Origin: Ailurus styani
Lineage: Eukaryota > Chordata > Mammalia > Carnivora > Ailuridae
Assembly (NCBI GenBank): GCA_002007465.1
Contig: LNAC01000018.1
Location: forward strand, 7,492,913-7,556,912
Reading direction: 5' to 3'
DNA length: 64,000 nucleotides
Position 1 is the first letter of the stretch, and the number at the start of each line of letters is the position of its first letter. Below the pieces are notes generated by a model. It had not been told where the DNA came from, made no database searches, and saw nothing but the letters and a program-made list of their open reading frames with translations. Made by a program: the position numbers and the translations under genes. Positions 47,438-58,129 of this stretch are shown one piece after another.

Positions 47438-50400
47438 ATTAAAATACAGGAAGCGGGAAGAATATTCAGGCAAAGCCCCAAGTCCTAATTCTTCCTCTGG
47501 TGGGCTGCCTGGTCTGGACATAGCACCTGAATTTCTATGTCTCTGGTTCATTGTCATTCAACAATGACAATGTTGGCCCGTTTCAGAGATTCTGCAACCT
47601 CTACACCAGACTCACCCATTCCTTCTCAAAGCCTTCCAGTATGGCAGTTCAAGCCTAGAGCTACTAGTTCTCTCTTACCCTAACACCTTTGATCAGGGGC
47701 ATTTTCCCACCAGTCTTCTCTCAGTCCTATGTCACTTCCATGGGGAGGAGCAGCAAAGCTGAAAACAACTTGTTTCTATCACCACCCAGCAAAGAAGTCC
47801 CTAATGACCGCCCCAGGTCACAGAAATGACAAAGCAGAGAGTTCCTGGACCTGAGGAGTTCCTTCCAACTCTACAATGATTCTTTGCCGTCAACAAACTA
47901 AGGACCAATGTGGCAACTTCGTTTCGAATTCTAGAGTCTGCTTTGCAAAAACGGTGTGCAACAAAGTGAGAAAGCTTTACAGTAGAAGTAGAAGGAATAA
48001 CATGGGTACAACTGTGCTCAATGATGTATACGGTTTTTGCTTTTTCATAATGCTTGGCAACCATAAATCAGCCTGCCACCCCAGCTTAGGGGATAGACTC
48101 AGAATCAAGTCATTGTTTTATGGATGGAAAAATATGCTACCACCTTGCCATTCCCAAAATCTTGTCTCCTGGCTCTAGCTGAATGCATGCCTCCCATTAA
48201 AGAGACCCAATTTATCGAGAGGCTGAGCCTCTCCTATTCCTGAATGCCCTCTAGAACCAAAGAACACAGAAGTTGTTTTCCAAATAAAATTCTCACTTTC
48301 AGAAAGAAGGATTAACGTGTCTGACATGGGGAGAGGATTAACGTCTTTAACGACCTCCATGAGCTCATCATTGTGCACGTGTTCCTCAGTGCACGTGTTC
48401 CTCAGTCCAGGACAAGGAACCACCCATCCCATCACACTGCACAGGAATCCTACTGTCCCCATCACACACGAGTCCAAGGGTTCTCTAGATGCCCAGCTGG
48501 GACAGAGTGGTGGGTTAATGGGAAAAGTGGGAGAAAACATCCAGAAGAGGAACCAAGAGGGAAGCTGAACTTCTAAGGCTAAAAGGCACACAGCCCATGA
48601 GCTAAATAAGGTGTTTAACACATTTCATTCACTTCAAACAAAAACAACAACCAGTCACCATGAATTTCCTAGTACATCCACCATCCATAAACCAAATCAG
48701 AGAGGTAATCCAAAGATTGTAGGTGGGGGGGGGGGAGACCAGTGAAAACACCATGGATGGCAACAGAGGGTTAATGTCCCAGAGCAAGGCTTCCTGCAGT
48801 AAGCACAAATCCGAAATCATAATAAAAATGCTGAAGGACTTAGTCACAAGCCCTCCCGTCAGTCATCAGAAGGAATGGCAAAAATGCTGAGTGAATGCTC
48901 GGAGCCAGAACGATTCCATTTTCCTTCTAACTGTGCAAAGAATTTGCATTTAAAATGAGCATTTCATCAGACCTTCCAAGAATGCTTGATATTTGGCTGC
49001 TACCAAGAATAAAAGTGATCCACTGCAACTCCAAGTTTCTAATTATTTATTCGCACCCCAAGTATCTGGGCTCCCAAGTAGACAGAGGAACGCTTGCAGC
49101 TCAACACATCTTCCAAGTCAGAAATGAAAATACAGTCCAATCACCTGGGCAAAAATAGGGATAAAAGGGCAACTTCCCGATGACTTAACTCTCTATGAAG
49201 CAAACTTTACTTTCTATGTAGTTTCCCATTTACGAGCAAAGTAGTATCAGGAAATGAAGATTTGTCCTACACTCCTAAGACAAGTGTTAGGAACGTCCAA
49301 CACTTCTTGTTCAGCAACCAAGGATTTCATGTCAGCCAAGAGAAGTGTGGGGCGCTGGAGCTTGAGTGAAGCATGGAGTCCAGTGGCAGGAAAAGCCCAG
49401 ATGGGCCCCCCTGGCAAGGAAGGCCACTGCCTCTATCCACAGGGTGAGTCCATCACCAGCACTACTTCTCAGCATCCACATCCGAAAAACAGAGCTGTCA
49501 TTTCTTTCGAAGGCAGGAGGGTGGAAGGGAAGAGAGGATTCAGGGGGCAACACCAGCGAGGGCCTCATCACCCCTCAGCCATCAGAGGCGGGGTCAGAGA
49601 GAGGGGCAGTCAGTGGGTGGCTTCAGCCTTGCTCCCTAAGAGGGACAGTTTTCAGTGGTTTATTAAATACAGCAGAGCCTTTCATCTTTTTTACTCACTA
49701 TTAACCCTGGCGGGTGGAAAGAGGATACAAAAACATCAACGGAAGTTCAGAAAAGGGTTACCAGAGCCATGGGCTGGGGGAGAGGCAGGAGGCACCCCTA
49801 TTCTAAAGGGGAATAAATCCTCCCAACCAGCCACAGGGCCTGTGGCCACCGCCAACAGCCCAACTGTACAACAAAAAGGCAATTCTTGGGAGGCTCAAGT
49901 TGTTTTAGTGTCTCCTTCCACATCCTCCTCCTGACTACGGGGGTGGCTGCTCTGTGGTCAGGATAGCGTTTCACCAGAGCTCCATTTCCCAACAAGGGCA
50001 TTTCAATTAAAGAAGCGACACAAAGCAATGCAATAGGGAAAGAGAAATCCGAGGATGCAGTCCAGCCTGCAGCCTCCACGTGGTTCCCATTCCCACCGAA
50101 GCCTTGCACCAAGCTGACTTTGTTTCCCAGTCCAAGAAGGGAGGCCTGGACCAGCGCAGCCATAACACCAGCTCAGGGCCATTTCCTCCTGCTCCTCTCT
50201 CCTTCAGCCCCAGCACTACCCCACCCTCCTCCTGAACACAGCAAACCTCCCTGCCTCCCTGAGGTGGGTTATCTCCCCAATACTCCTGCCTGCAAACCCC
50301 CAGGCTAGGAGCCTCCACCCCCAGGGTCCAGGAAGGGGAGTCACCGGCTCAACACCAGGAAGCGAACGGCAGTGGTGGATTCTCAACAGACGCCCCTGAC

Positions 50401-51147
50401 ACAGGGAGCGCCAGCCAACTCCATGGCTTACCTTCACTGGCCCACCCACAGGCCTCTCAGGAGACTGAAGCCAAGGGAGGCTTGGCTGTGGACAGCACAG
50501 AGCCTCAGGACAGGACCTGCCACCTGGCCCTCTCCTTCTTCGAAACTACACTCCACAGTGCTCTTTCCATGATTCGTGTCCGAAACCCATCAACCCTCCT
50601 TCCTGAATCCTACAAAGCAAAGCAGCCTTGACCGTGAATTACTTCACATGCTCAGAGAGGGTCTAGCCAACACCTGTACTTCCTCTTCTGTGCTGACCGG
50701 TCCACCCCTGCGCCGGCAGCAATCCCCATCAGAGGTTCTAACTACCTCTAACAAATGTCCCTCTGTTGTAAGTCAATTTCAAAGGATATTCAAGGTTCAA
50801 GGAATACTGGAGAGGTAGAGTTACCAAATTAAAAAATACTTCACCTTTTTTGAATCACACACATTCATATTTTGGTATCCTATTATTTTTCTGCCCTATA
50901 AGGTAGAAAGAGCAATTAAATGGTCTTTTTTTTTTAAAAGCCAGACCCACTGCTTGCCAAATGTGGCTGTTCCAGGTGACCACGTGAGTTAGCAGAGTCC
51001 TTGAATGGTGGTTTAACCACCACAGCCTCCCATCACATCTCCTGTTACCAGGGAGAGGGGGCAGGAGTGGAGAAGAGATAAAGAAAGAAGAAATGCCCCA
51101 GGCTGAGCAGATCTGGATGTCTGAGAGGACCACTCGACACCGCATCA
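47438..51147. other. unassigned DNA, GC rising to the right
   Basis: No exon or named repeat is recognised. A 10-bp stem / 4-base loop inverted repeat lies at 47549-47572, and a duplicated E-box at 48374-48405. A G10 run lies near 48725. A 226-codon plus frame at 49254-49934 has no recognisable domain. Confidence 0.35.
48374..48405. promoter_or_regulatory. tandem 16-bp duplication with two CACGTG E-boxes
   Basis: The unit TGCACGTGTTCCTCAG occurs twice in perfect tandem. Each copy holds a palindromic CACGTG (48376-48381 and 48392-48397), the core bound by bHLH-zip factors such as USF, MYC/MAX and CLOCK/BMAL1. Function is inferred from motif only. Confidence 0.35.
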
Positions 51148-51160
51148 AGCCCACATTTTT

Positions 51161-51359
51161 TTAAAGGGTTTATTTGAGAGAGATAGAGAAAGAACACATG
51201 CTTGTGGGGGCTGGGGGAGGAATGGAAGGAGAACCTCAAGCAGACTCCCCATTGAGCATGGAGCACAACATGGGGCTTGATCCCAGGACCCCAAGATTAT
51301 GTTATGAGCCAAAATCAAGAGCTGGATGTTTAATCAACTGAGCCACCCAGGCGCCCCCC
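51161..51359 (-). mobile_element. older CAN-SINE, antisense
   Basis: CAGACTCCCCATTGAGCATG, GGGGCTTGATCCCAGGACCC and CAACTGAGCCACCCAGGCGC identify it. A probable target duplication is AGCCCACATTT (51148-51158) and ACCCCACATTT just after the element. Confidence 0.92.
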
Positions 51360-51361
51360 CA

Positions 51362-52907
51362 ACCCCACATTTCTTATTCGTATACAATCCTTCCCCCCAT
51401 ATCGAGGTTTCAGAGACATTCCATCAATGGTGCAGAAAAACCAGGACCAACCAAACACGTCTCTTTTGACAATCAGTGTGTCCCTTCTCACTATACCCAA
51501 CTCAGAAGGACAAATGACAAGCACAGAAGGACCCCCAATGAGAAAGACTTCAAACTTACCATGCCTAATACCCATCTCAAGAAATCAGGGGAGAGGCGGG
51601 CGAATGACCCTGCCTGATCCTCAGCACTCAGAGAAGCTGGAGAAAGGCCTGGGCACAAAAGCAAGCTTTGTCCCCACTCGCCATCCCTACGCAAGCCCTT
51701 GCTCCGAGGACGATGCCAGCAACAGCCACAGCAGGGCTGCTCCGGGAGCCGGCAGCCAATAAAGGCTCCATTGTTGCCGCCTCTGAATCTCTCCAAATCC
51801 CAAGAAGGGGAAGCCAAGGCCCAACAACTGTTGGTGAGGCAGACTGAATCAGACCTGACTGTCCCCTCACCATCACTTAAGGAAAGATTCTTTTGTTTTC
51901 CCCAGCTTCCTGGCAGACCTGCTTCCAAGCTATGGCTATTTATACCAGACAGGTAGCTCAAGTCATTACAAGCCACACAAAAGAAAACCACCCCAGACAA
52001 TTTGTCCTGGGTGCTCAAGGCAGGAGATGACAAATGAGAGGCCCACCTATAGCCAGGCAGTGAACGAGGCAAAACGGGACTCAGCCACCCTTCCCTGGGC
52101 TCCTCCACCCGGCAGCTGGTCCCCATAAACGTGCAAGCTAGCCCTTGCCCAGCCACACTGCCACACACCTCCCCTCTGTCAAGGACCTCAGCTTGTCAGG
52201 GCTTTGTAATGGGGGAGGGACAGTAGAAAGTGCCAACACACCCCAGACGGCCTCCTGCCCCTCCACATTCTGGTACACCTTGTTCACAGCGGGAACTCTC
52301 CCCACCAGAGCCTCCCTCCCGGGGAGGCAGCTCATTTCAAGAGGCTCTTCAGCCAGCAAGGCCTGACCCCTGAGGAGGATGGGGCCCAGCACCCCTGCAG
52401 TTACCCGCCTCTGCCTTAATAGGCAGCTTGAACATCTCCAGGAAACCCCAAGGAGACCCCCCTTCACTCCGGGGCACAGGCAAGCTCAACGGCACGACCA
52501 GGCTGTTCAACACTTTGTAAGGCATGATGTCCTACCGGCTAAGTCCTCTCCTACTCCAAATCCCCCTCCCACAGCCCTGTGGCCTCAGGCTAGCTCGTCA
52601 AGAAGGCCTGTCTGCATGCTTTCCTACAGCCCAGCAGCAACAAAGGGAAAACCTGGGCGGGGAGGCACAAACACAGAGGGCAGCAAGCCCTAGGCACAGA
52701 AATGGCCACAAATATCCATACTTCCAGTCTCCCAGGGCGATCGGAGCCTCTGGAAGCATACTGACTATGTGATAAGCCCTTGTTCCCATCCCCATCTACT
52801 GGGAATCTAAAATTAGCCCAAAAAAGCATCTCTTCAGCCCTGTGTCTCCTACGCTACACCTGATAAGTGTCACTACCCCCTCTGGCAGTAACTTGTCTTG
52901 GGGAGTG
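51362..52907. other. GC-rich unassigned DNA
   Basis: This GC-rich block has a 225-codon minus frame at 51491-52168 and several shorter frames. No known domain, exon pattern or transposon is visible. Long frames are expected by chance at this composition. Confidence 0.35.
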
Positions 52908-53224
52908 CTATAAATACCACCGAAGCCTACCCGAGGTGAATTATGAATACCAGGAATAGTTTCAGGGTTTCCAGGCACTGGCTCTGTGACAGGGGTGTCA
53001 AATTCAAAGTCGCCTATGCAAGACGCCGACCCAGAAAACACTCAAATCCCTGGGGCCCAGCCCCGCCTTTTAAGTGGTGGGAAGGCTCCACTCGAGAGCA
53101 CATCTGCCTCCCGCGTGGCTGGGGCTGCTCCCACGGCAGCTCTGGAAATCCCACAGATGCTCCCGGCCTCTCGTCTCCCGGCTCGGAAGTCTGACGTCCT
53201 AGAACATAGTCAATTTCACGTTAC
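52908..53224 (+). promoter_or_regulatory. TATA-like box followed by a CpG-rich patch
   Basis: TATAAATA at 52909-52916 is followed from about 53011 to 53224 by roughly 15 CpGs, including CCGCG and a CRE-like TGACGTCC near 53193. The arrangement could be a minor promoter or enhancer. No transcript evidence is available and a chance association is possible. Orientation is a guess from the TATA box. Confidence 0.25.
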
Positions 53225-53972
53225 CGCAAAGGACAGTAGGGTGTCAGCCTTCCTGGATATTAAGAGCTCATTCAGAGCTTTCAAGGGAGGAGGCTCTCAG
53301 AAACAGAAGGCTCGAGGGGAAGCAGATACTGACTGGATGATCCCAGGCTGTTACTGGTCTCCTCTGGAGCTTGCGTCCAGAGGGTGTTTCATTAGATGTT
53401 TGTGGAATCATCTTCAGGTCTTTGCATTGCAGAGGTTCACGACGGCAGAATCCTAAGCCCCAGGAGCTAGGCTAGAGAGCCGGGTACGGCTAAGGGAGCC
53501 TGCCAAAAAGCAGGCAGCCAGCAAGGACCCCGTGGGCCTGGGTGTGAGCTAAAGCCCTCAGCGCATAGGGGAGGGAGGGAAGTGGGCTTGGAGGACAGAA
53601 GCCTGGGGAAGGTCAACACGTGCAGGAGACAGGAGGGATGGCCAAGAAGGAAATGTCCCAGGAGAAGGCAGGTCACGGAAGTAAGGTGATCTAGAGGCAG
53701 AAAAGGAGAGGGTGTTAAGAGAAAAGGAGGATGAACAGCAAAACGGGAAGGGCAGCTGGAGATCACGCTGTGAGATTTGGCCACCGAAGGGTTGCTGGAG
53801 GCCTTCCAGGTGGCTGCTCTGGTGCAGTGCTAACTGTAGAGAGTGAAGAGTAGGGGCAAGACGTATAGAGATTCATCTTTTTTGAAGGGACCAACCAAGA
53901 TCCAATTTGGCACTAGTCAAGTTGTAAAAGTGAAAAAATGAAGCCTACTTCATCAGTTCACAGCCCCCATCT
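53225..53972. other. unassigned purine-rich DNA
   Basis: The plus strand is purine-rich from about 53550 to 53770 (AGAGAAAAGGAGGATGAAC-type wording). This may be a degraded LINE, but I cannot assign it. Confidence 0.3.
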
Positions 53973-54165
53973 TTTTTTTTTTTTTTTTTAAGATTTTATG
54001 TATTCAACAGAGAGAGAGACAACCAGAGAGGGAACACCGGCAGAGGGAGAGGGAGAAGCTGGGTTCCCGCAGAGCAGGGAGCCCAAGGCGGGCTCGATCC
54101 CAGGACCCAGGGATCACAACCTGAGCTGAAAGCAGACAATTAACGACTAAGCCAGCCAGGCATCC
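53973..54165 (-). mobile_element. CAN-SINE, antisense
   Basis: A T17 tail, then GATTTTATGTATTCAACAGA, GCAGAGCAGGGAGCCCAAGG, CGGGCTCGATCCCAGGACCC and AAGCCAGCCAGGCATCC, reads as an antisense CAN-SINE. The target duplication is TCACAGCCCCCATCT (53958-53972) and TCACAGCCCCTGTCT (54166-54180), 2 mismatches in 15. Confidence 0.94.
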
Positions 54166-54180
54166 TCACAGCCCCTGTCT

Positions 54181-56456
54181 TTCAACAACCTGTGCCCTCC
54201 CATCTTCTGGTCCTTGTTCCTTCAGTCTCTGCCACCCAGAAAGCCCTCCTCTGCTTTCTGACATCAGACGACACTCCAGGCTCAATGGAGCTGCCCTTCC
54301 ATTACCCCTCTGAGCTCTGCAGGCCCCCCTCACTCCCCCTCCCTGCTGGTCTTCCCTGACCTGCCAGTTGTGGGCATTTGGTTTCCCCATCTCATCACAG
54401 GCTCCTGCAAGCAGACTCAAGGTCCTCAATGCTTCCCTATTTCCCTCAGCACGTGCCACATCCCTTTGCCCATAACAGACCCCCCAAGAAGAGCAGCAAA
54501 AATGCCTGTTTTCAAACCCGTTATTTGTCTCTCTTCTTTGCTCGAATTCTTTGTGCTTAGTAACCGACATTAGTGCCTACACATTACCCCAATGTCAATG
54601 ATTTCCCCAGCATGTTTGATAATGTCAGCCCCTCAGGAAGAGCAGAAGCAGGAAATCAATCTGGCTAGAGGGAATGGGGGGTGGGGAGAGGGAGAATACA
54701 AGATGCTAGCATCTATCTCTTCTCTCTGCAACCCCCGCCCCCCCGCCCACTCCATCCCACATGGTCAGAGGAAGGCTGGGCCTTGGAAGAACGCTCTACA
54801 AGCCATCTCCTCAGACCTCTATCCCAAGGAGTTCGGTCCTTACTACGCTACCCTGGGCCACTCTTCCTCTCAAGTGCTGAATAAGGGAAACCAGTCTTCC
54901 AGGCACTGAGCCAATCTAAGGAGCTGGACCTTCAGAACTTCACATCTGCTCCTGCCCCTGCCCTGGCCTCCCAGGGTCAAGCTCAAGTCCTACAGAGTTA
55001 AGGCAAAAGGGCACCAGTGGAGGTGGTGGCACAGACCCAGCACCCAACTTCTGAAGTAACTCTGAGGCCCCTGCCTGACACCCCACCCCTAACAACCAGA
55101 CCTAAGGATGATCCCATACCCCACGAAGGTGTCCCCCAGCTTGGTCCCCAAGTCCTTGCTGGGGCACCTGGCTAGAGAATGAGCAGCCCATTGGCACAGC
55201 CAACCAGATTCCTCCAGTAACCCTTAAAGCTGGCAGCACTGCCCATGACAATGTCAAAGTGTTTCCAGTACCTGGGGGCAGCAGTTGAAGCCCACTTTTG
55301 GGGTCCCAGAGGCTTCCCTTCTATTTCTGCCTCCCCCTTGCACAAAAGTTTGCTTGAGGGCAGCTCTAGAAACTGACCTCAGGGGAAAGGAAACGTCTGC
55401 AGTACAATCAGGGTTGAGTCATTAAAGATCACATCGTCCCTTGGGGAAGCAAGAGGCCAAAATGAGCCACGAACTGCTCAGCCTTCAAAACCCCAAAATA
55501 GATCATCTATGTCTTTGCTGTGACCAGAGTAATGGGTACACCCCTGTCCTTGGAGCCTCAGGAGACCTCTTCAGCAGGAAGCCCCCTCCGCTCTCCCACA
55601 GGCCGCGGGGGACCAGGAACCCCATCTGCAGGGGGGCCTGGCCTCTGGAGAGCAGAGCTGAGCCCAGATTTTCTCCACCTACGCACCAGCAGCAACAGGA
55701 AGGGCTAACACTGTTTGCAAACCCTGCAAACTATTATTTTCTCTCCTCCAAAACATGGAGGGGGAAAAAAAGCCAGCCAGCCCCAGGAACCCAAATCCAA
55801 GGGGGAGGGCGGGGGAAAACAGCCACGCAGAGAACCGAAAAGGAATGATTCAGCGTCAGCCTGACTTACTCAAGGCGAACACTCATCAGTTGCATTTTTG
55901 TTGAATTCACACTTGGAAGGCTGGATCAAAGTACCACCAGAAAGAATAAATCTGAGGACCATTCGCTGTTGAACAGGAAGGGGCAAGAGGGAAACTAAGC
56001 ACCAAGTTTCGATTTTTCACACTACATAAAACCGCCCCTCCACAGCTGGCTCCATCAGTCAACAAGAGACACCACAGCCGGGGCGGACACACAGCTTGGC
56101 TCTGGAGAGCCCTGCGAATACTCCCCCGGGATCCGTGTTAGCAGGTATCCTTGGCACCTGCACAGGAGTAAGTGCCCTAAGATTAAGGCTCTAACTTTTG
56201 GTACCTGCCATGTGCAGATGGTATTCTGACCTATCTGTAGACCTAACTGATGCAAGTCTACGCAATTACTTTAAAATACAACTTGTGCATCCAAGTTTTT
56301 GGTTTTTGTTTTTTGGCTTTTGGTTTTTTTTACATTCTACCACAAGCCAAATCACCTTTCTCTCACAACCTGCCTTCAAGTCCACCCATCTTCTGAGATT
56401 TTTGTAGCCAACTATATGGCCTTTCACGGATGAGCCACTTTATTTTGAGTTCATTG
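54181..56456. other. unassigned DNA
   Basis: No exon or repeat is recognised with confidence. Several 60-135 codon frames lack motifs. T-rich strings occur at about 56298-56333. Confidence 0.35.
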
Positions 56457-56638
56457 GGTTGCCCAGATTTTGGCCAATAAAAATACAAGATACCTCGTTA
56501 ATTTTCAGTTGCAGAGAAGCCACAAGTAATTCCTAAGTATGCCCCACACACAATATAGGGGACATATTTACACTTTTTTTTTTCTGTTTATCTGAGATTT
56601 AAATTCAACTGGGAAGCCTGTACTTTATCTGGCAACCT
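56457..56638. repeat. imperfect long inverted repeat, probable MITE
   Basis: The left arm (GGGTTGCCCAGATTTTGGCC, AATAAAAATACAAGATACCT) and the right arm (CTGGGAAGCCTGTACTTTAT, CTGGCAACCT) are reverse complements with indels. The spacer carries GCCCCACACACAATATAGGG. The wording is a widespread mammalian repeat, but I cannot place its family with certainty. Confidence 0.55.
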
Positions 56639-56880
56639 CAGTTCAACATTCTAGAAAAAATACTGAAGCCTTGACAACAGCTGGAAGCAAATTTTGGGAG
56701 CCCCCAGCTGTCACCTCATTCCACACATAGGATTAGCTGAGACAGAACACTGGCCTTACCCCTCTGGACAAGGGCAGGCAGAGGGAGGGGGGAGGATGCC
56801 CTTCATGGGAGAGAAAAGCCCCTTGTCCTCTACTTTACTCAGAGGGCTTACTCAAAATACCAGGAAAAATGTCAACTTTA

Positions 56881-57145
56881 AAACACAAGCCAGACACAAA
56901 AGGACAAATATTTTATAATTCCTCCTAATGAGGTACAGAAAACACAAATTCGTGGCAACAGAAATAGAGTGGTGGCTGCCAGGGGCCGAGGGGCACGGGA
57001 ATTAGGAGTTAGCATGTACTCAGTATGGAGTTTCAGTTTGGGATCATGAAAAAGCTCTGCCAACAGAGAGCGGTGATGGGTGCCCAACCATGGGAACGCA
57101 CTTCATGGTTCAAGTGCCAAATTTTATGTATATTTTACCACTTTT
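56881..57145 (+). repeat. old L1-type 3'-end fragment
   Basis: AAGCCAGACACAAAAGGACA, ATTCCTCCTAATGAGGTACA, GTGGTGGCTGCCAGGGGCCG and TTTTATGTATATTTTACCAC follow the common L1M 3' wording (agccagacacaaaaggccac ... ggttgccaggggctgggg ... atgtaaattatacc). Confidence 0.6.
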
Positions 57146-58113
57146 TTTTTTCAGCTAACCAATTTTCTTCCCATTTGCAGTTTAGCTAGGTTTTTTCCTC
57201 TCATTGATCTAATTCGTCTCCAACTTCATGGAACAGTATCTGTTGCTAGGAATCTTCCTGTTTCCAAGGAAAACAGATCAGCAAGACACAGATGAAAAGA
57301 CAGACCAAGAAGGAGACCAGGATGGAGCTCACTTGCTGCTGGAAGGCCGGATCTTGTTGCCTACCTGGTCCCACACACCCACCCAGGCCTCCAAGGGTCC
57401 TGCGGAAGCACTCCACAGTCCACACTTTTCCTTCTCCCTCTGTGTGTTCTAAGGACCCATCACCATCCTAGGCCCACAATTCAACATTCCCTAGAAACCT
57501 TGGGGGAACAGAGCCCAAGGGAGTTGAGAGCGCTTATCTCCACAGGCATCAGGGAGGTCTCTGGGGCTGGTCAAAGCTAAGGCTCATAGCTCCACACCAT
57601 CTCTGACACTGGAACAAAGAAGCAACAAAGCCTTAGGACCAGAACTGACCTTCAAACAAAGAAGCACAACCATGGATGATGGACAATGCAAAGAAAAGAA
57701 CGTTCAATGTCTCAGACACCAAGATTGAGTTCTTCCCCCACTCACTCCCCCAGAGACACCAGGCACGTGCACTTGCACACACACCCAGCCTCTGGAGGAC
57801 CCAGACCAAGGGTCCTGTCAAATAGATATCTGACCTCAAGTTGCTGGTCACCTTCCCTGGCACTGGGGGAGGTGGGGGGTGGGGTGGGGAGGAAGGGACT
57901 GACCCCAAACAAAATTTGAGAACTTCATATATTGTTCTGGAATGTACAAGTAGAAACAAAAACTCAAGCAAAGTCAAGGCTAGTAAGTATTGTGGAAGCC
58001 CACACACCTTTGAAATGGCCCCAGGACTGGCCGAAGGCAGCAGCCAAGGTCCCCTAGCTCGGCACTGATCAACCCCTGAACTGGCTATCAGCACTGTGTA
58101 GACAACTCCTCTT
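57146..58113. other. unassigned DNA with a G4-prone tract
   Basis: A strong G-run cluster lies at 57864-57896. No exon is recognised. A 185-codon minus frame at 57633-58190 overlaps the L1 start and has no recognisable domain. Confidence 0.35.
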
Positions 58114-58129
58114 AAGAACCCGAATTCTG

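Noticed and set aside
49254..49934. 226-codon plus-strand open frame
   Set aside because: No recognisable domain, composition rich in S, G and P as expected from GC-rich non-coding DNA, and no supporting splice sites or promoter. Length is within chance for this composition.
51491..52168. 225-codon minus-strand open frame, with a donor-like ATG|GTAAGT near 51559
   Set aside because: No homology recognised, no convincing acceptor, and it spans GC-rich DNA where overlapping frames occur on both strands.
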